Origin: MFWN01 sp964594115
GTDB lineage: Archaea > Nanobdellota > Nanobdellia > Pacearchaeales > GW2011-AR1
Direction of reading: 5' to 3'
NCBI GenBank assembly: GCA_964594115.1
Contig: CAZQLD010000017.1
Location: forward strand, 1-19,816
Length of the DNA: 19,816 nt
Under the pieces are notes generated by a model. The model did not search any database. It saw nothing but the letters and a program-made list of their open reading frames with translations, and was not told where the DNA came from. This document shows, piece by piece, positions 4,782 through 12,225 of this stretch. Position 1 is the first letter of the stretch. Each line of letters begins with the position of its first letter. The translations under genes were made by a program, and so were the position numbers.

Positions 4782-5747
4782 TTAATCTAGTTTTAATGTA
4801 GAAGAACAATTGATTTTTCCTCTAAAAACAGTCTCATTATTCTTAGCATTATTTACTAAAACCCCTAACTGATAAACAAATCCTTTTTTATCATCCCCTT
4901 TAACATTTAAATGACTAATTAATGTTCTATATCTTCCTAAAGTAAGATGGGCTCTATAAAATTCTGCCTCTGAAGCCCTATAAAGTCCATCATATTTTCC
5001 TGTTCTCTTCCTACATAATTGCAATAAAGATGCAATTGAAAGAGCTGTGGCAAATGTTAAAGGAACAACAGCTTCTCGAGGATACTCTAAACAAGAATAA
5101 TATTTTCCTAAATCTTCATCAGTTATATCAAAATCTTGAAAAAAAGTAAAATTAGAAAGCATCTTGGTTCTTTCTTTGTCATCAACCTCTAATCTCTGTT
5201 GTCTAAGTTTTAATCCATTTATATTTACAACTTCTTTGTCTTTGTCGCCTAAACCTGTAATTGTCAAATTAGGTTCATCTCGCTTTCCAGAAACTCGTGA
5301 AAGCACCCACCTCAAAGACTCTCCAGGATATAATGGGGCTCCGAATTTTACTCTCTCTCCAGTGTATGTCAAGGGATTATCTAACCTTAAATTTATCTCA
5401 TTTAAAAACCTAGACAAATATTGTTCTGCATGTGCCAAAATCATTGTCCCATAAGTAGGTGTTGTTAAAAAATTAGCTAAAGAAAAATTTTTAGCAGCCT
5501 CTTCATCTAAGTGTATTGGGTTTTTATCTTTAACAGCATCAGACCAATCAGAAAATTTAGACTTGTCAATAGTTCTTGAAGTAATCCCAGTAAGAGCAGA
5601 AACATTTTCTACAAATTCCTGTTTGTCTGTTATATTGAAAAGATTAGATAATTCAGTAATCTGCCTATTAAACTTCCTAGTACCTCTAGCTCTTGCAGTT
5701 CCAACACCACCAGTCTTATCTTCCATATTATCTTCTAAGGCATCCAT
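4782..5747 (-). CDS. MaoC-like double hot-dog protein
   Basis: A 321-residue protein. Residues 60-150 carry a MaoC/R-specific hydratase signature: DKNPIHLDE (74-82), with the catalytic-type Asp and His, then TPTYGTMILAHAEQYL matching the following helix, and strands ending in GAPLYPGESL. Residues about 220-320 look like a second hot-dog unit without the motif. MaoC enzymes add water to enoyl-thioesters, and some family members act on other thioesters. DPANN archaea generally lack fatty-acid pathways, so the substrate here is unclear. The first 35 residues are basic and probably disordered. The ATG at 5747 lies about 27 bases from a TATA-like box (5770-5779) with no Shine-Dalgarno. It shares a strand with the next small gene but has its own promoter. 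Confidence 0.7.
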   Translation of the reverse strand: MDALEDNMEDKTGGVGTARARGTRKFNRQITELSNLFNITDKQEFVENVSALTGITSRTIDKSKFSDWSDAVKDKNPIHLDEEAAKNFSLANFLTTPTYGTMILAHAEQYLSRFLNEINLRLDNPLTYTGERVKFGAPLYPGESLRWVLSRVSGKRDEPNLTITGLGDKDKEVVNINGLKLRQQRLEVDDKERTKMLSNFTFFQDFDITDEDLGKYYSCLEYPREAVVPLTFATALSIASLLQLCRKRTGKYDGLYRASEAEFYRAHLTLGRYRTLISHLNVKGDDKKGFVYQLGVLVNNAKNNETVFRGKINCSSTLKLD

Positions 5748-5803
5748 TCTACTTGGGAATAATTAACTCATTTAAAAATCTTTGCATAAAAACAATATTT
5801 CCT

Positions 5804-6091
5804 CTAAACACATGATTCTTGTAAAACCTTTTCTTTATCTTTGGGTGTTCCAAAAACTACAAACCCATGAACTACATGAATGCCAGTATTTTTAGATATT
5901 TGCTCTAAAGAGCTAGTATTTTCAGATAGCCCACATTGTCTAACTAAAGGGCTATCATGCTCTAAAGAAACTACTTCTCCTATCTGATCAGGACATTCAA
6001 AATTAGCACAATAACAAACACCAGCTAAACGAAAAATATAAGAGTCATCCCCCTTATTATCCCGAGCATATTGACAATCTGGCTCAAACAT
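5804..6091 (-). CDS. Small cysteine-rich protein, unknown
   Basis: A 95-residue protein of no recognised family, with seven cysteines: C6, C27, C29, C34, C53 and C94 are clear, and GVCYCANFEC gives a C-x-C-x4-C cluster that could bind zinc or iron-sulfur. The C-terminal part (IHVVHGFVVFGTPKDKEKVL) looks like a strand-helix unit. It has no signal peptide or membrane helix, so it is probably cytoplasmic. The start is the ATG at 6091, with TATATAAATT about 25-34 bases upstream (6116-6125) and no Shine-Dalgarno. It lies between the tRNA methyltransferase and the MaoC-like gene, each with its own promoter, so the neighbours say little about its job. Confidence 0.6.
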   Translation of the reverse strand: MFEPDCQYARDNKGDDSYIFRLAGVCYCANFECPDQIGEVVSLEHDSPLVRQCGLSENTSSLEQISKNTGIHVVHGFVVFGTPKDKEKVLQESCV

Positions 6092-6133
6092 TGTAAATCA
6101 CTTAAATCTTAGTTCTATATAAATTTTATTATA

Positions 6134-6967
6134 CTAATTTATGAGCTTAATATCAATCCTATACCTAAATTTATAAGGAGCAATATCTCCTGCTTTTTTT
6201 ATCTTTAAAACCTTAATCCTTTTCCTGGCTTTCTTGCTTTCCCTATAAACCTCTTCTACCAGCTTATTTAATTTATCCATTCTACCAAAACAATAATAAT
6301 AAATTACTGTGTCCTTCTTGCTAACAGAAAATGCCTGTTTTAAAAATGACTCTCTTAAATTAGGACGTGGCATAACTATTTTGTCAAACTGTAAGGGAAC
6401 CAAGTTTCCCTTAACAATCAACCCTCCTTTCCTAATTACTTTCTTAACATCTCCTTGTATAACCTCAACATTATTTAGTCTATTCAGTTTAACATTATCT
6501 TTTGCATATTTATAACAAGCTCTAGATAATTCAATAGATGTGACCTGTCTTGCTTTTTTAGCAATAATGATACTATAAGGCCCAACTCCAGAAAACATAA
6601 CTAACACTTTGTCTTTTTTCTTAATCTTACCTGCAACATCTTTTCTTTCCTCGCTTAATCTTGGAGAAAAATAACAAGTTTCAACATTTAATCTAAATCT
6701 GCAATCATTTTCCTTATGAACCGCTTCTTTTGTTTTTTCTCCAGCTAAAAATTTTGTCTTAATTGTCCTCAACCTTCCTTTAACTCTATCAGTCTTTTCC
6801 AAAACTGTTTTGATATTTTTTCTCTTTAAAAGTTGCTTAGCTTGTTTTAGTTTCTCGTCCTTTACAAATTTAGTTTTTCTTTTAGAGCTTTTCTTTTTTC
6901 TAAAAAGAAAACTCTCTTTATCAAATTTCATTATAGCAATACTGCCAATAACATCATAGTTAGCCAT
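6134..6967 (-). CDS. trm5: tRNA (guanine37-N1)-methyltransferase, Trm5 type, without D1 domain
   Basis: The product methylates N1 of G37 next to the anticodon, using S-adenosylmethionine, which prevents frameshifting. It has 277 residues. Residues 4-15 (YDVIGSIAIMKF) start the D2 domain directly; NVETCYFSPRLSEER (94-108) is the family's hallmark before the Rossmann fold; motif I is VMFSGVGPY (123-131); E146 is the likely acidic ribose contact; GDV (172-174) follows; and MPRP (199-202) stands where relatives have an NLP/NPP-type motif. The N-terminal D1 domain, which recognises the tRNA elbow in longer archaeal Trm5, is missing. The family also includes Taw22-like wyosine enzymes, which cannot be excluded. 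The ATG at 6967 has TATATAAAT about 26 bases upstream, overlapping the end of the preceding gene. Confidence 0.87.
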   Translation of the reverse strand: MANYDVIGSIAIMKFDKESFLFRKKKSSKRKTKFVKDEKLKQAKQLLKRKNIKTVLEKTDRVKGRLRTIKTKFLAGEKTKEAVHKENDCRFRLNVETCYFSPRLSEERKDVAGKIKKKDKVLVMFSGVGPYSIIIAKKARQVTSIELSRACYKYAKDNVKLNRLNNVEVIQGDVKKVIRKGGLIVKGNLVPLQFDKIVMPRPNLRESFLKQAFSVSKKDTVIYYYCFGRMDKLNKLVEEVYRESKKARKRIKVLKIKKAGDIAPYKFRYRIDIKLIN

Positions 6968-6996
6968 AATTTAAAGAATTAAAAAGAATATATAAA

Positions 6997-7767
6997 TTAT
7001 ACTCTTGCAAGTCGTTTAAGCGCATTTTTTCTTTCTTTCATTAATCTCTTAATCTCCCTGTCTTTTTCTCTCTGAGGAAGGCTAGACTTGTCCATATTGG
7101 CAATTTCTTTATCTATTTGAGCAATTCTGCCACGAATTCCAGACTTTTCTGATTCTTTCCATTTCTGCCCTTCTAAAAATTTATGGATAGACCCATCTGC
7201 TATGAGAAAAATTAAAGCAATAAGCATTGTCCAAAAATAAATTTGTGCATAATTATCTGTATCATTTGTAGCCCATAAACCAAAATACAAAATAATAAAA
7301 AATATCCACCCTATTTTTCTTATAGTAGGGTTTTCTTTAGCTACACCATGTAAAAAAAAGAAAAATATTACAAAAGGCAAAATACCAGCTATTGCAATTC
7401 CTAAAACCTGGTAACTAATAAGAATAGTATTCAACCATGCAAAATTAATGAATCTCACTGCAGCAAGAGGCACAATCACAGAAACAATCCATAAAATAGC
7501 TCGATTATCATCAAATATCTCAATATTTCTTAAAGCAAGAGAAATAACTGATAATAATAAAATAAAAACCAAAAATCTTTCAAATAGCAATAAACCAGTA
7601 TAGTCTTCTCCTCCAAGCAAGACTTGAAAAAAAGGCTCAAATAAATCTACAACTAGCTCAATAATCTGCTCTCCTCCTTGCCTTAAATCAATCTGCGCAG
7701 AAACTACTGGCACTAACAAGCTCATAATTAAACTTCCAACTAAAACACCCAAACTCTTTTTATTCAT
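6997..7767 (-). CDS. Secreted-type multi-pass membrane protein, paralog 1
   Basis: A 256-residue protein of unknown function. Residues 1-24 form a signal peptide ending VVSA/Q. A short extracytoplasmic amphipathic segment follows (FEPFFQVLLGGED, 43-55), then about five membrane helices (roughly 60-80, 90-110, 114-140, 152-166 and 175-190), the motif DGSIHKF (191-197) and a charged cytoplasmic coiled-coil tail (205-256). The motif, the glycine-rich third helix (GIAIAGILPF) and the WIFF helix recur in the genes at 7806-8582 and 8731-9531. It has its own TATA box (7789-7797), about 26 bases upstream of the ATG. The topology suggests an envelope complex with cytoplasmic coiled coils. No enzyme motif is seen. 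Confidence 0.72.
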   Translation of the reverse strand: MNKKSLGVLVGSLIMSLLVPVVSAQIDLRQGGEQIIELVVDLFEPFFQVLLGGEDYTGLLLFERFLVFILLLSVISLALRNIEIFDDNRAILWIVSVIVPLAAVRFINFAWLNTILISYQVLGIAIAGILPFVIFFFFLHGVAKENPTIRKIGWIFFIILYFGLWATNDTDNYAQIYFWTMLIALIFLIADGSIHKFLEGQKWKESEKSGIRGRIAQIDKEIANMDKSSLPQREKDREIKRLMKERKNALKRLARV

Positions 7768-7805
7768 AGCTTATAAAGAAATAAGAAGTTTATAAATATT
7801 TTTAC

Positions 7806-8582
7806 TTACTTAGTCAGATAAGCTATTTTTTTCTGATACTCTTTTTTTCTCTTATCTGCTTCTCTTTGGGTTATTACTCCACTATTAACTGAATCTGGTA
7901 AATCTAGTATCTTTTTCTTTAAATCATCTATAGCATATCTTGCACTTGATTTCCCAAGTTTGTCTACTTCTAATTTTACAAAGAATTTATGGATAGTTCC
8001 ATCCATCCAAATCATTATTAATGAGATTATAATAGTTACTGGATAAATATATCCTGCATTAGAACCCTGAGCAAGTAGAAGGGACCTTCTCGTTATCCAT
8101 AATCCAATAAAAATAACTGCAAAAAATATCCAAGCTACTCTTCTCACAACAGAAGGAGAGTTCTGAAATCCTATATTAACTATTAAAAAGTATAGAACAA
8201 AAGGAAGGCCTGCAGATATTGCTATACCTAAAGCAGAATAAGGAAGAATAATTGTATTAATTAAAGCTGCTGTTACTAACCACCTTGTAGATAAGATAGA
8301 AGCAGCAATACTTATTACTACAAGCACCCATGTATTTTCATTAAAAAAGTCCACTCTGCTTAAAGCTGTCCAAATAATTGCAAGAATTATAATAAAAAAT
8401 AAAACTCTTGCAAACAAATACTGCCCATCAGATACATCGCCCAAAACCTTAGACGCTACTGGTTCAATAGTGTTAGTAAAACCATCAATCAATTTCTTCA
8501 TATCACCACCAATATTCTGAGCAGAAACTAAACCCACAGATAATAACATAACTAAAAATGCAACTAATATGCCCCTTTTCAT
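7806..8582 (-). CDS. Secreted-type multi-pass membrane protein, paralog 2
   Basis: A 258-residue protein with the same layout as its neighbour: a signal peptide 1-21 (VSA/Q), an amphipathic outside segment (about 28-50), helices near 56-74, 85-105, 110-135, 148-164 and 178-193, then DGTIHKF (194-200) and a Lys-rich coiled-coil tail. The third helix is GIAISAGLPFVLYF. Identity with paralog 1 is moderate, so the duplication is old. The ATG at 8582 has ATTTATAAA about 26 bases upstream (8604-8612) and no Shine-Dalgarno, unlike the divergent gene at 8731. Function unknown. Confidence 0.73.
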   Translation of the reverse strand: MKRGILVAFLVMLLSVGLVSAQNIGGDMKKLIDGFTNTIEPVASKVLGDVSDGQYLFARVLFFIIILAIIWTALSRVDFFNENTWVLVVISIAASILSTRWLVTAALINTIILPYSALGIAISAGLPFVLYFLIVNIGFQNSPSVVRRVAWIFFAVIFIGLWITRRSLLLAQGSNAGYIYPVTIIISLIMIWMDGTIHKFFVKLEVDKLGKSSARYAIDDLKKKILDLPDSVNSGVITQREADKRKKEYQKKIAYLTK

Positions 8583-8603
8583 AAAACTTACAAAGAAATA
8601 TTC

Positions 8604-8612
8604 TTTATAAAT
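8604..8612 (-). promoter_or_regulatory. TATA box of the minus-strand membrane protein gene
   Basis: ATTTATAAA on the minus strand, centred about 26 bases before the ATG at 8582; a leaderless transcript is predicted. Confidence 0.6.
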
Positions 8613-8670
8613 ATTTCTGTTCCCCTAAAAGAAAATTCATTCCTCTCTTCTGATAAAAATAAAAGAAAAC

Positions 8671-8681
8671 ATTTATAAAAT
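8671..8681 (+). promoter_or_regulatory. TATA box of the plus-strand membrane protein gene
   Basis: ATTTATAAAAT is centred about 55 bases before the ATG at 8731, which leaves room for a 5' leader of about 30 bases. That fits the strong Shine-Dalgarno found there. A second AT-rich motif (CTATAAAAT, 8691-8699) could be an alternative box. Confidence 0.55.
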
Positions 8682-8714
8682 AGTTTCCCCCTATAAAATT
8701 AATAATAAAATTAA

Positions 8715-8722
8715 AAGGAGGT
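8715..8722 (+). promoter_or_regulatory. Strong Shine-Dalgarno of the gene at 8731
   Basis: AAGGAGGT lies eight bases before the ATG. It is the only full-strength site near a first gene in this window, where most first genes appear leaderless, so this protein may be made in larger amounts than its paralogs. Confidence 0.7.
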
Positions 8723-8730
8723 TAAAATAA

Positions 8731-9531
8731 ATGAAAAAAGAAACTTCAAAAGTATTTAGTGTTCTATTGATAAGTGTTCTTTTTATAAGCATATTTACAG
8801 TAATAGTTGCAGCAGCTCCAGCTACAGCTAGTGGGAGTTTTGCTGAAGGTTTTGAAGCCTTTATTCAAGGAATTAAAGACACTGGCGATCCCCTATTCAG
8901 AGCACTACTAGGAAAATCTGCAACAGGTCAGCAATGGGTTATACAGATTCTTGCTTTCCTATTAGTAGTGTTTGTAGTCTATGGAATTTTAGATAATACA
9001 AATTTAATCAAAAATAAATGGCTAAATATGGGAATTGGAGTAGTAATAGCAATTTTAGGAATAAGGTTCTTACCAACAAGTATGCTAGAACAATTAGCAG
9101 TTCCTTCAAGCGCATTTGTTGCTGTATTAGTCATGGGCTTACCTATGATATTACTATTTGTTTTAATGAAAGATCTTCCAAGTTTAGTAAGAAGAGTCAT
9201 ATGGACAGCTTATGGTGTAATGATTTTAATACTATGGATAATCAACTTCAATAATCCAGCAATCTCTGGGTCTGCAAAAGCAGTTTATCCTGTGATAGTC
9301 ATAGCTTGCATTATTGTATTTGCATTTGACGGAACCCTACAGAGATTTTGGCACAAAGCTCAAACTCAAAGAACACTAGAAAGCACTAGCTCAGTAGCAA
9401 GGAATAGAGTAATCGCAGAGATAAGAGACTTGCAAAATGCTTTAGCAGCTGCAACAACTAACAAAGAAAGAACAAAAATATCTAGGCAGATAGAAGGAAA
9501 GAGAAAAAACCTAGCATCGATGCACACTTAA
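8731..9531 (+). CDS. Secreted-type multi-pass membrane protein, paralog 3
   Basis: A 266-residue protein related to the two minus-strand neighbours. A long N-terminal signal peptide (1-about 28, ending VAAA) is followed by a small Ala/Gly/Ser-rich region, then GDPLFRALLGKSATGQ (52-67), which matches the pre-helix segment of the paralogs, then about five helices and DGTLQRF (200-206). The C-terminal tail (207-266) is a predicted coiled coil rich in Arg, Gln and Ala. It lies divergently from paralog 2 across a 148-base promoter region and, unlike that gene, has a strong Shine-Dalgarno. Expression may be highest of the group. A T-rich tract follows the stop codon. Confidence 0.75.
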   Translation: MKKETSKVFSVLLISVLFISIFTVIVAAAPATASGSFAEGFEAFIQGIKDTGDPLFRALLGKSATGQQWVIQILAFLLVVFVVYGILDNTNLIKNKWLNMGIGVVIAILGIRFLPTSMLEQLAVPSSAFVAVLVMGLPMILLFVLMKDLPSLVRRVIWTAYGVMILILWIINFNNPAISGSAKAVYPVIVIACIIVFAFDGTLQRFWHKAQTQRTLESTSSVARNRVIAEIRDLQNALAAATTNKERTKISRQIEGKRKNLASMHT

Positions 9532-9532
9532 T

Positions 9533-9566
9533 CCTTTTATTTTTTTATTTTTTAGTTAGTTTTTTA
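9533..9566 (+). terminator. Oligo-T terminator
   Basis: Runs of T separated by single A residues begin two bases after the stop codon of the 8731 gene (CCTTTTA, then TTTTTTTA, then TTTTTTA). T-tracts without hairpins are the usual archaeal terminator. The last run overlaps the TATA-like TTTTTTAAAC of the next gene (9560-9569). Confidence 0.6.
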
Positions 9567-9589
9567 AACTTGTTTCTCTAAATTTTATT

Positions 9590-10258
9590 ATGAAAAAATT
9601 AGGTGTTTTATTATTGTTATTAGTCATAAGCTTATTCTCAATTTTAGTTCAGGCGCAAGACGCCTCTCTTCCGCCAGAAGTTGAAAAAATTCAGGATGTA
9701 GGAGAGAGTTTTTCAAGTGCAGGAAAAAATCTTACAGATGAAGAACTTAGAGATGAATACTTAAAACAAGAGTGGTCGAAAATCCTTGAAAAATCCAATG
9801 CAGGAAGATTCTTATTAGCAATAAGTAATGTCTTTAGTATTTTAAGCCCTGTATTTAAACTTCTTATTGGAATGGAATATGAATTATCATGGCTTTTCTT
9901 TCTTTCTCTAGGAGTCTGGATAGCAATTGTTATTATTATCTACAAGCCAGTCAGAAATTTTCTTCAAGTAAGTAACTGGGTTGCTTTTGGAATATCTGTA
10001 ATTATTCCAACAATAGGCGCACAATTCGGAACACTCCAAATTTTTGTAAGTTTCTTTACTCCGCTTTTTAAAAACTTATGGAGCACAATTACAACTATAA
10101 TTGTAATAGCAATTCTTATTTATGCTTATGCTGCTGTGATAGACCATTTTGGCAAATCTGCCAAGGAAAGCTTGAAAAAAGAAAGAGAACAAAGACGAGA
10201 GCACAAGGCAAAAACAGTTGAAAAAATTCATGATATAATTATAAAAGCACACAAATAA
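9590..10258 (+). CDS. Secreted-type membrane protein, distant paralog 4
   Basis: A 222-residue protein with a signal peptide 1-22 (VQA/Q). A longer charged outside region (23-75) with a probable coiled coil is followed by LSPVFKLLIGMEYELSWLFF (85-104), which matches the FEPFFQVLLGGED segment of paralog 1. After it come helices near 99-117, 128-147, 150-160 and 165-182, and a very basic coiled-coil tail (188-222). ISVIIPTIGAQFG aligns with VSVIVPLAAVRF of paralog 1, but the DGxIHKF motif is lost. It has its own TATA-like box (9560-9569) about 25 bases upstream. Its stop codon is immediately followed by the end of the convergent FEN1 gene. Function unknown. Confidence 0.7.
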   Translation: MKKLGVLLLLLVISLFSILVQAQDASLPPEVEKIQDVGESFSSAGKNLTDEELRDEYLKQEWSKILEKSNAGRFLLAISNVFSILSPVFKLLIGMEYELSWLFFLSLGVWIAIVIIIYKPVRNFLQVSNWVAFGISVIIPTIGAQFGTLQIFVSFFTPLFKNLWSTITTIIVIAILIYAYAAVIDHFGKSAKESLKKEREQRREHKAKTVEKIHDIIIKAHK

Positions 10259-11257
10259 TTAAAACAAAGTCTGTTGTTTGGCTTTTTCTCTAGCTTCATC
10301 CAATTTACTCAAGGCCGAATCTATCCTATCTTTAGAAAAATCATGCTCAAGTAGAATTTCCCTGATTTTCTTTTCACTAATTTTTGGAAACTTTATCTCA
10401 ACAGATTTAACATCTGCTTTCTTAAATAATTCAAAAATTTCCTGCCAGTCAAATTCTAACTCCAAGTCTTTAAAAATAAGAGCAGGAGCTTTCTTGCCCT
10501 TAACAAGAGCAAGAGCCTTTTTAGGGCCTATACCTTTAACCCCTCCAGGATTATAATCTGTTCCAGACAAGATTCCTAAACATATAAGCTGGTCAAGATT
10601 TATCTGTAAACTATTAAGTACTTTTTCTAATTCTATCATCTCAGGCCCAATACTTACATACCCAGAAAAAGTTTTTCTCTTTCTAGATAAAGTTAGATTT
10701 TGGATTAGCTTAGGAGCTCCAAATAATAAACTGTCATAATCCTGGCTTGCAACTGCAAAAACATCTTTTTTCTGAGATAACAATGCAGCCTCTGCCTCTC
10801 CTTCACCAGGAGCCTGCACAACAGCTATGCCCATTGCTTCCAATAATTCTTTGCTTTCTTTGATTTTTTCATCATCTATTGTAGCAAGCTGTCTGGAGTA
10901 TTTTCCCATATCCTCAATATCTTGTTTTTTCTTAGCTTTTTCATATTTTTCAAAAGCCTCTTCTTTAATTTTCTCTCTTTTCTCATGCGTCCCTGCTTTT
11001 AACCTTGGAGTTTGCCCGTCAAAAACATAAACTAGTTTCATGCCTTGTTTTAATAAATTAATGTTCCTGTAAAATAATCCTGATAAATGGCTTGTTACTC
11101 TCTTCTCTTTATCCATTAATGGTGTTCCATCTGGCTGTCTTATTGTAGATAAAAACTGGTAGATAGTATTAAAAGCATCTACTGCTAGTGTCTTTCCCTT
11201 TAAATCAGAAAATTCTATGCTTTTTCTAGGAATTATATTGCCTATCTGAAGACCCAT
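10259..11257 (-). CDS. fen1: Flap endonuclease 1
   Basis: FEN1 removes 5' flaps during Okazaki fragment maturation and repair, usually on the PCNA clamp. It has 332 residues, the normal archaeal length. The N-terminal region starts MGLQIGNIIPR and contains VDAFNTIYQFL (first metal Asp), then VYVFDGQTP (second Asp). The internal domain has GEGEAEAALL, SQDYDSLLFGAP, and LGILSGTDY before the helix-hairpin-helix GVKGIGPKKAL. The C-terminus KQQTLF is a short PCNA-interacting motif. The ATG at 11257 has a TATA-like box (11277-11285) about 24 bases upstream that overlaps the end of the preceding gene. It is close to PolB, another replication gene, with two small genes between. Confidence 0.95.
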   Translation of the reverse strand: MGLQIGNIIPRKSIEFSDLKGKTLAVDAFNTIYQFLSTIRQPDGTPLMDKEKRVTSHLSGLFYRNINLLKQGMKLVYVFDGQTPRLKAGTHEKREKIKEEAFEKYEKAKKKQDIEDMGKYSRQLATIDDEKIKESKELLEAMGIAVVQAPGEGEAEAALLSQKKDVFAVASQDYDSLLFGAPKLIQNLTLSRKRKTFSGYVSIGPEMIELEKVLNSLQINLDQLICLGILSGTDYNPGGVKGIGPKKALALVKGKKAPALIFKDLELEFDWQEIFELFKKADVKSVEIKFPKISEKKIREILLEHDFSKDRIDSALSKLDEAREKAKQQTLF

Positions 11258-11286
11258 ATATTATAAGAAAAAATAGATATAAAAAT

Positions 11287-11715
11287 TTATTGTTGATCCT
11301 TATTATTCTCAAACCCATTAAACAATTTCACTACCCTACTCCAATAACTCTCTGCTGTCCCACCATATCTTCTAGCAAGAAAATCAGCTGCAAAAACCTG
11401 CATTGCTGTTCTTCTATCTTCTGGTTCAGGATAAGAACCTCCTGATTCAATCTCTGAAATATTAAAGGCGTATTTCCCTGCTTTTTGTTTACCTCCCATT
11501 CTATTTAATTTATTAATTACAAGTTTAGGTTTATTACAAATCTCATCCCTATGTAAATAATGAGAAACAGCCCCAGCAGGAGTCGTTGCTATAATTAACC
11601 CTATTTTATGAACATTTGCATATCCTTCAACATTTCCAACATTATTAGAGAACTCTGTTGGCAAAGCAATAATAAACCAACTTTTTTTAACTTCCTTATC
11701 TAAAGAATCTTTCAT
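11287..11715 (-). CDS. Unknown protein, partner of the FHA gene
   Basis: A protein of about 142 residues with no recognised family. It has a short beta-rich start (SWFIIALPTEF), a stretch ending TTPAGAVSHYLHRDEIC, a basic segment (INKLNRMGGKQKAGKY) and a helical end with RRTAMQVFAADFLARRYGG and SYWSRVVKLF. There is no signal peptide or membrane helix. An in-frame TTG at 11727 would add four residues, but the ATG at 11715 is preferred because it follows the FHA stop codon by one base, as in coupled translation. The two are therefore one operon, and this protein may bind or be controlled by the FHA protein. That partnership is inferred only. Confidence 0.65.
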   Translation of the reverse strand: MKDSLDKEVKKSWFIIALPTEFSNNVGNVEGYANVHKIGLIIATTPAGAVSHYLHRDEICNKPKLVINKLNRMGGKQKAGKYAFNISEIESGGSYPEPEDRRTAMQVFAADFLARRYGGTAESYWSRVVKLFNGFENNKDQQ

Positions 11716-11716
11716 T

Positions 11717-12115
11717 TTAATCCACAACTTTTAAATCTTCAGCTTCATCGCCTCCAATCTTAACTTGGAGTTCATAAGAACATAATTTTAATATATCTCC
11801 ATCTCTTAAAAGAGCAGCAGTTCCATCAGGAATCTCTTTATTATTAATATAAGTTTTAGTTTTACTAAAATTTTTAACTCCTATTCCTCCCTTTGATTCA
11901 AAAATTAAACAATGAGTTTCTCTAGAAACATAGGATGCTCTTTCGCTTATTTTCGGATATCCACAATTTCTATATTTAGGATTAGGAATAACAATATCAT
12001 TTGTAGAAGCCCTACCAATTGTTATTTTAGTCTTGTTTTCATCTTGTGGCTTATAAATAACTTCTGCTTTAGCAGGTGAATTTTTTATAACCAAATCAGT
12101 AAGTTGTATCTTCAT
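11717..12115 (-). CDS. FHA-domain protein
   Basis: A stand-alone forkhead-associated domain of about 132 residues, which reads phosphothreonine in partner proteins. Numbering from the ATG at 12115, the visible core is IGR (33-35), the S64-R-E-T-H68 loop that holds the phosphate, then N82 and the closing LLRDGDILKL. The domain fills nearly the whole protein, and no kinase, transmembrane or enzyme domain is attached. A GTG at 12124 is possible, but the ATG at 12115 is about 28 bases from a TATA-like TTTTAAATTT (12138-12147). No Ser/Thr kinase gene lies in this window, so the phospho-partner is unknown. It is divergent from PolB. Confidence 0.82.
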   Translation of the reverse strand: MKIQLTDLVIKNSPAKAEVIYKPQDENKTKITIGRASTNDIVIPNPKYRNCGYPKISERASYVSRETHCLIFESKGGIGVKNFSKTKTYINNKEIPDGTAALLRDGDILKLCSYELQVKIGGDEAEDLKVVD

Positions 12116-12193
12116 ATTTCCCACAACAATTTCCCCTTTTTAAATTTTTCTGATTGTCACCATTAAAAAGTGTATATTATTTTCAATTTAACT

Positions 12194-12204
12194 AAATTTA
12201 AATA
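12194..12204 (+). promoter_or_regulatory. TATA box of the polB operon
   Basis: AAATTTAAATA, centred about 26 bases before the ATG at 12226, predicts a leaderless transcript. It shares the short intergenic region with the divergent FHA promoter. Confidence 0.6.
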
Positions 12205-12225
12205 ACCAAAATTCTTGGTTTTAAA

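Noticed and set aside
3429..10258. Ced/Ted-type DNA import system formed by the HerA-type ATPase and the four membrane proteins
   Set aside because: The ATPase has no membrane anchor, is in an operon with xer, and is separated from the membrane proteins by three unrelated genes on the other strand.
12161..12180. Another NrtR operator half-site (AGTGTATATTAT) between FHA and polB
   Set aside because: Only one arm matches and the other is absent. It is in AT-rich DNA where such a match is expected by chance.
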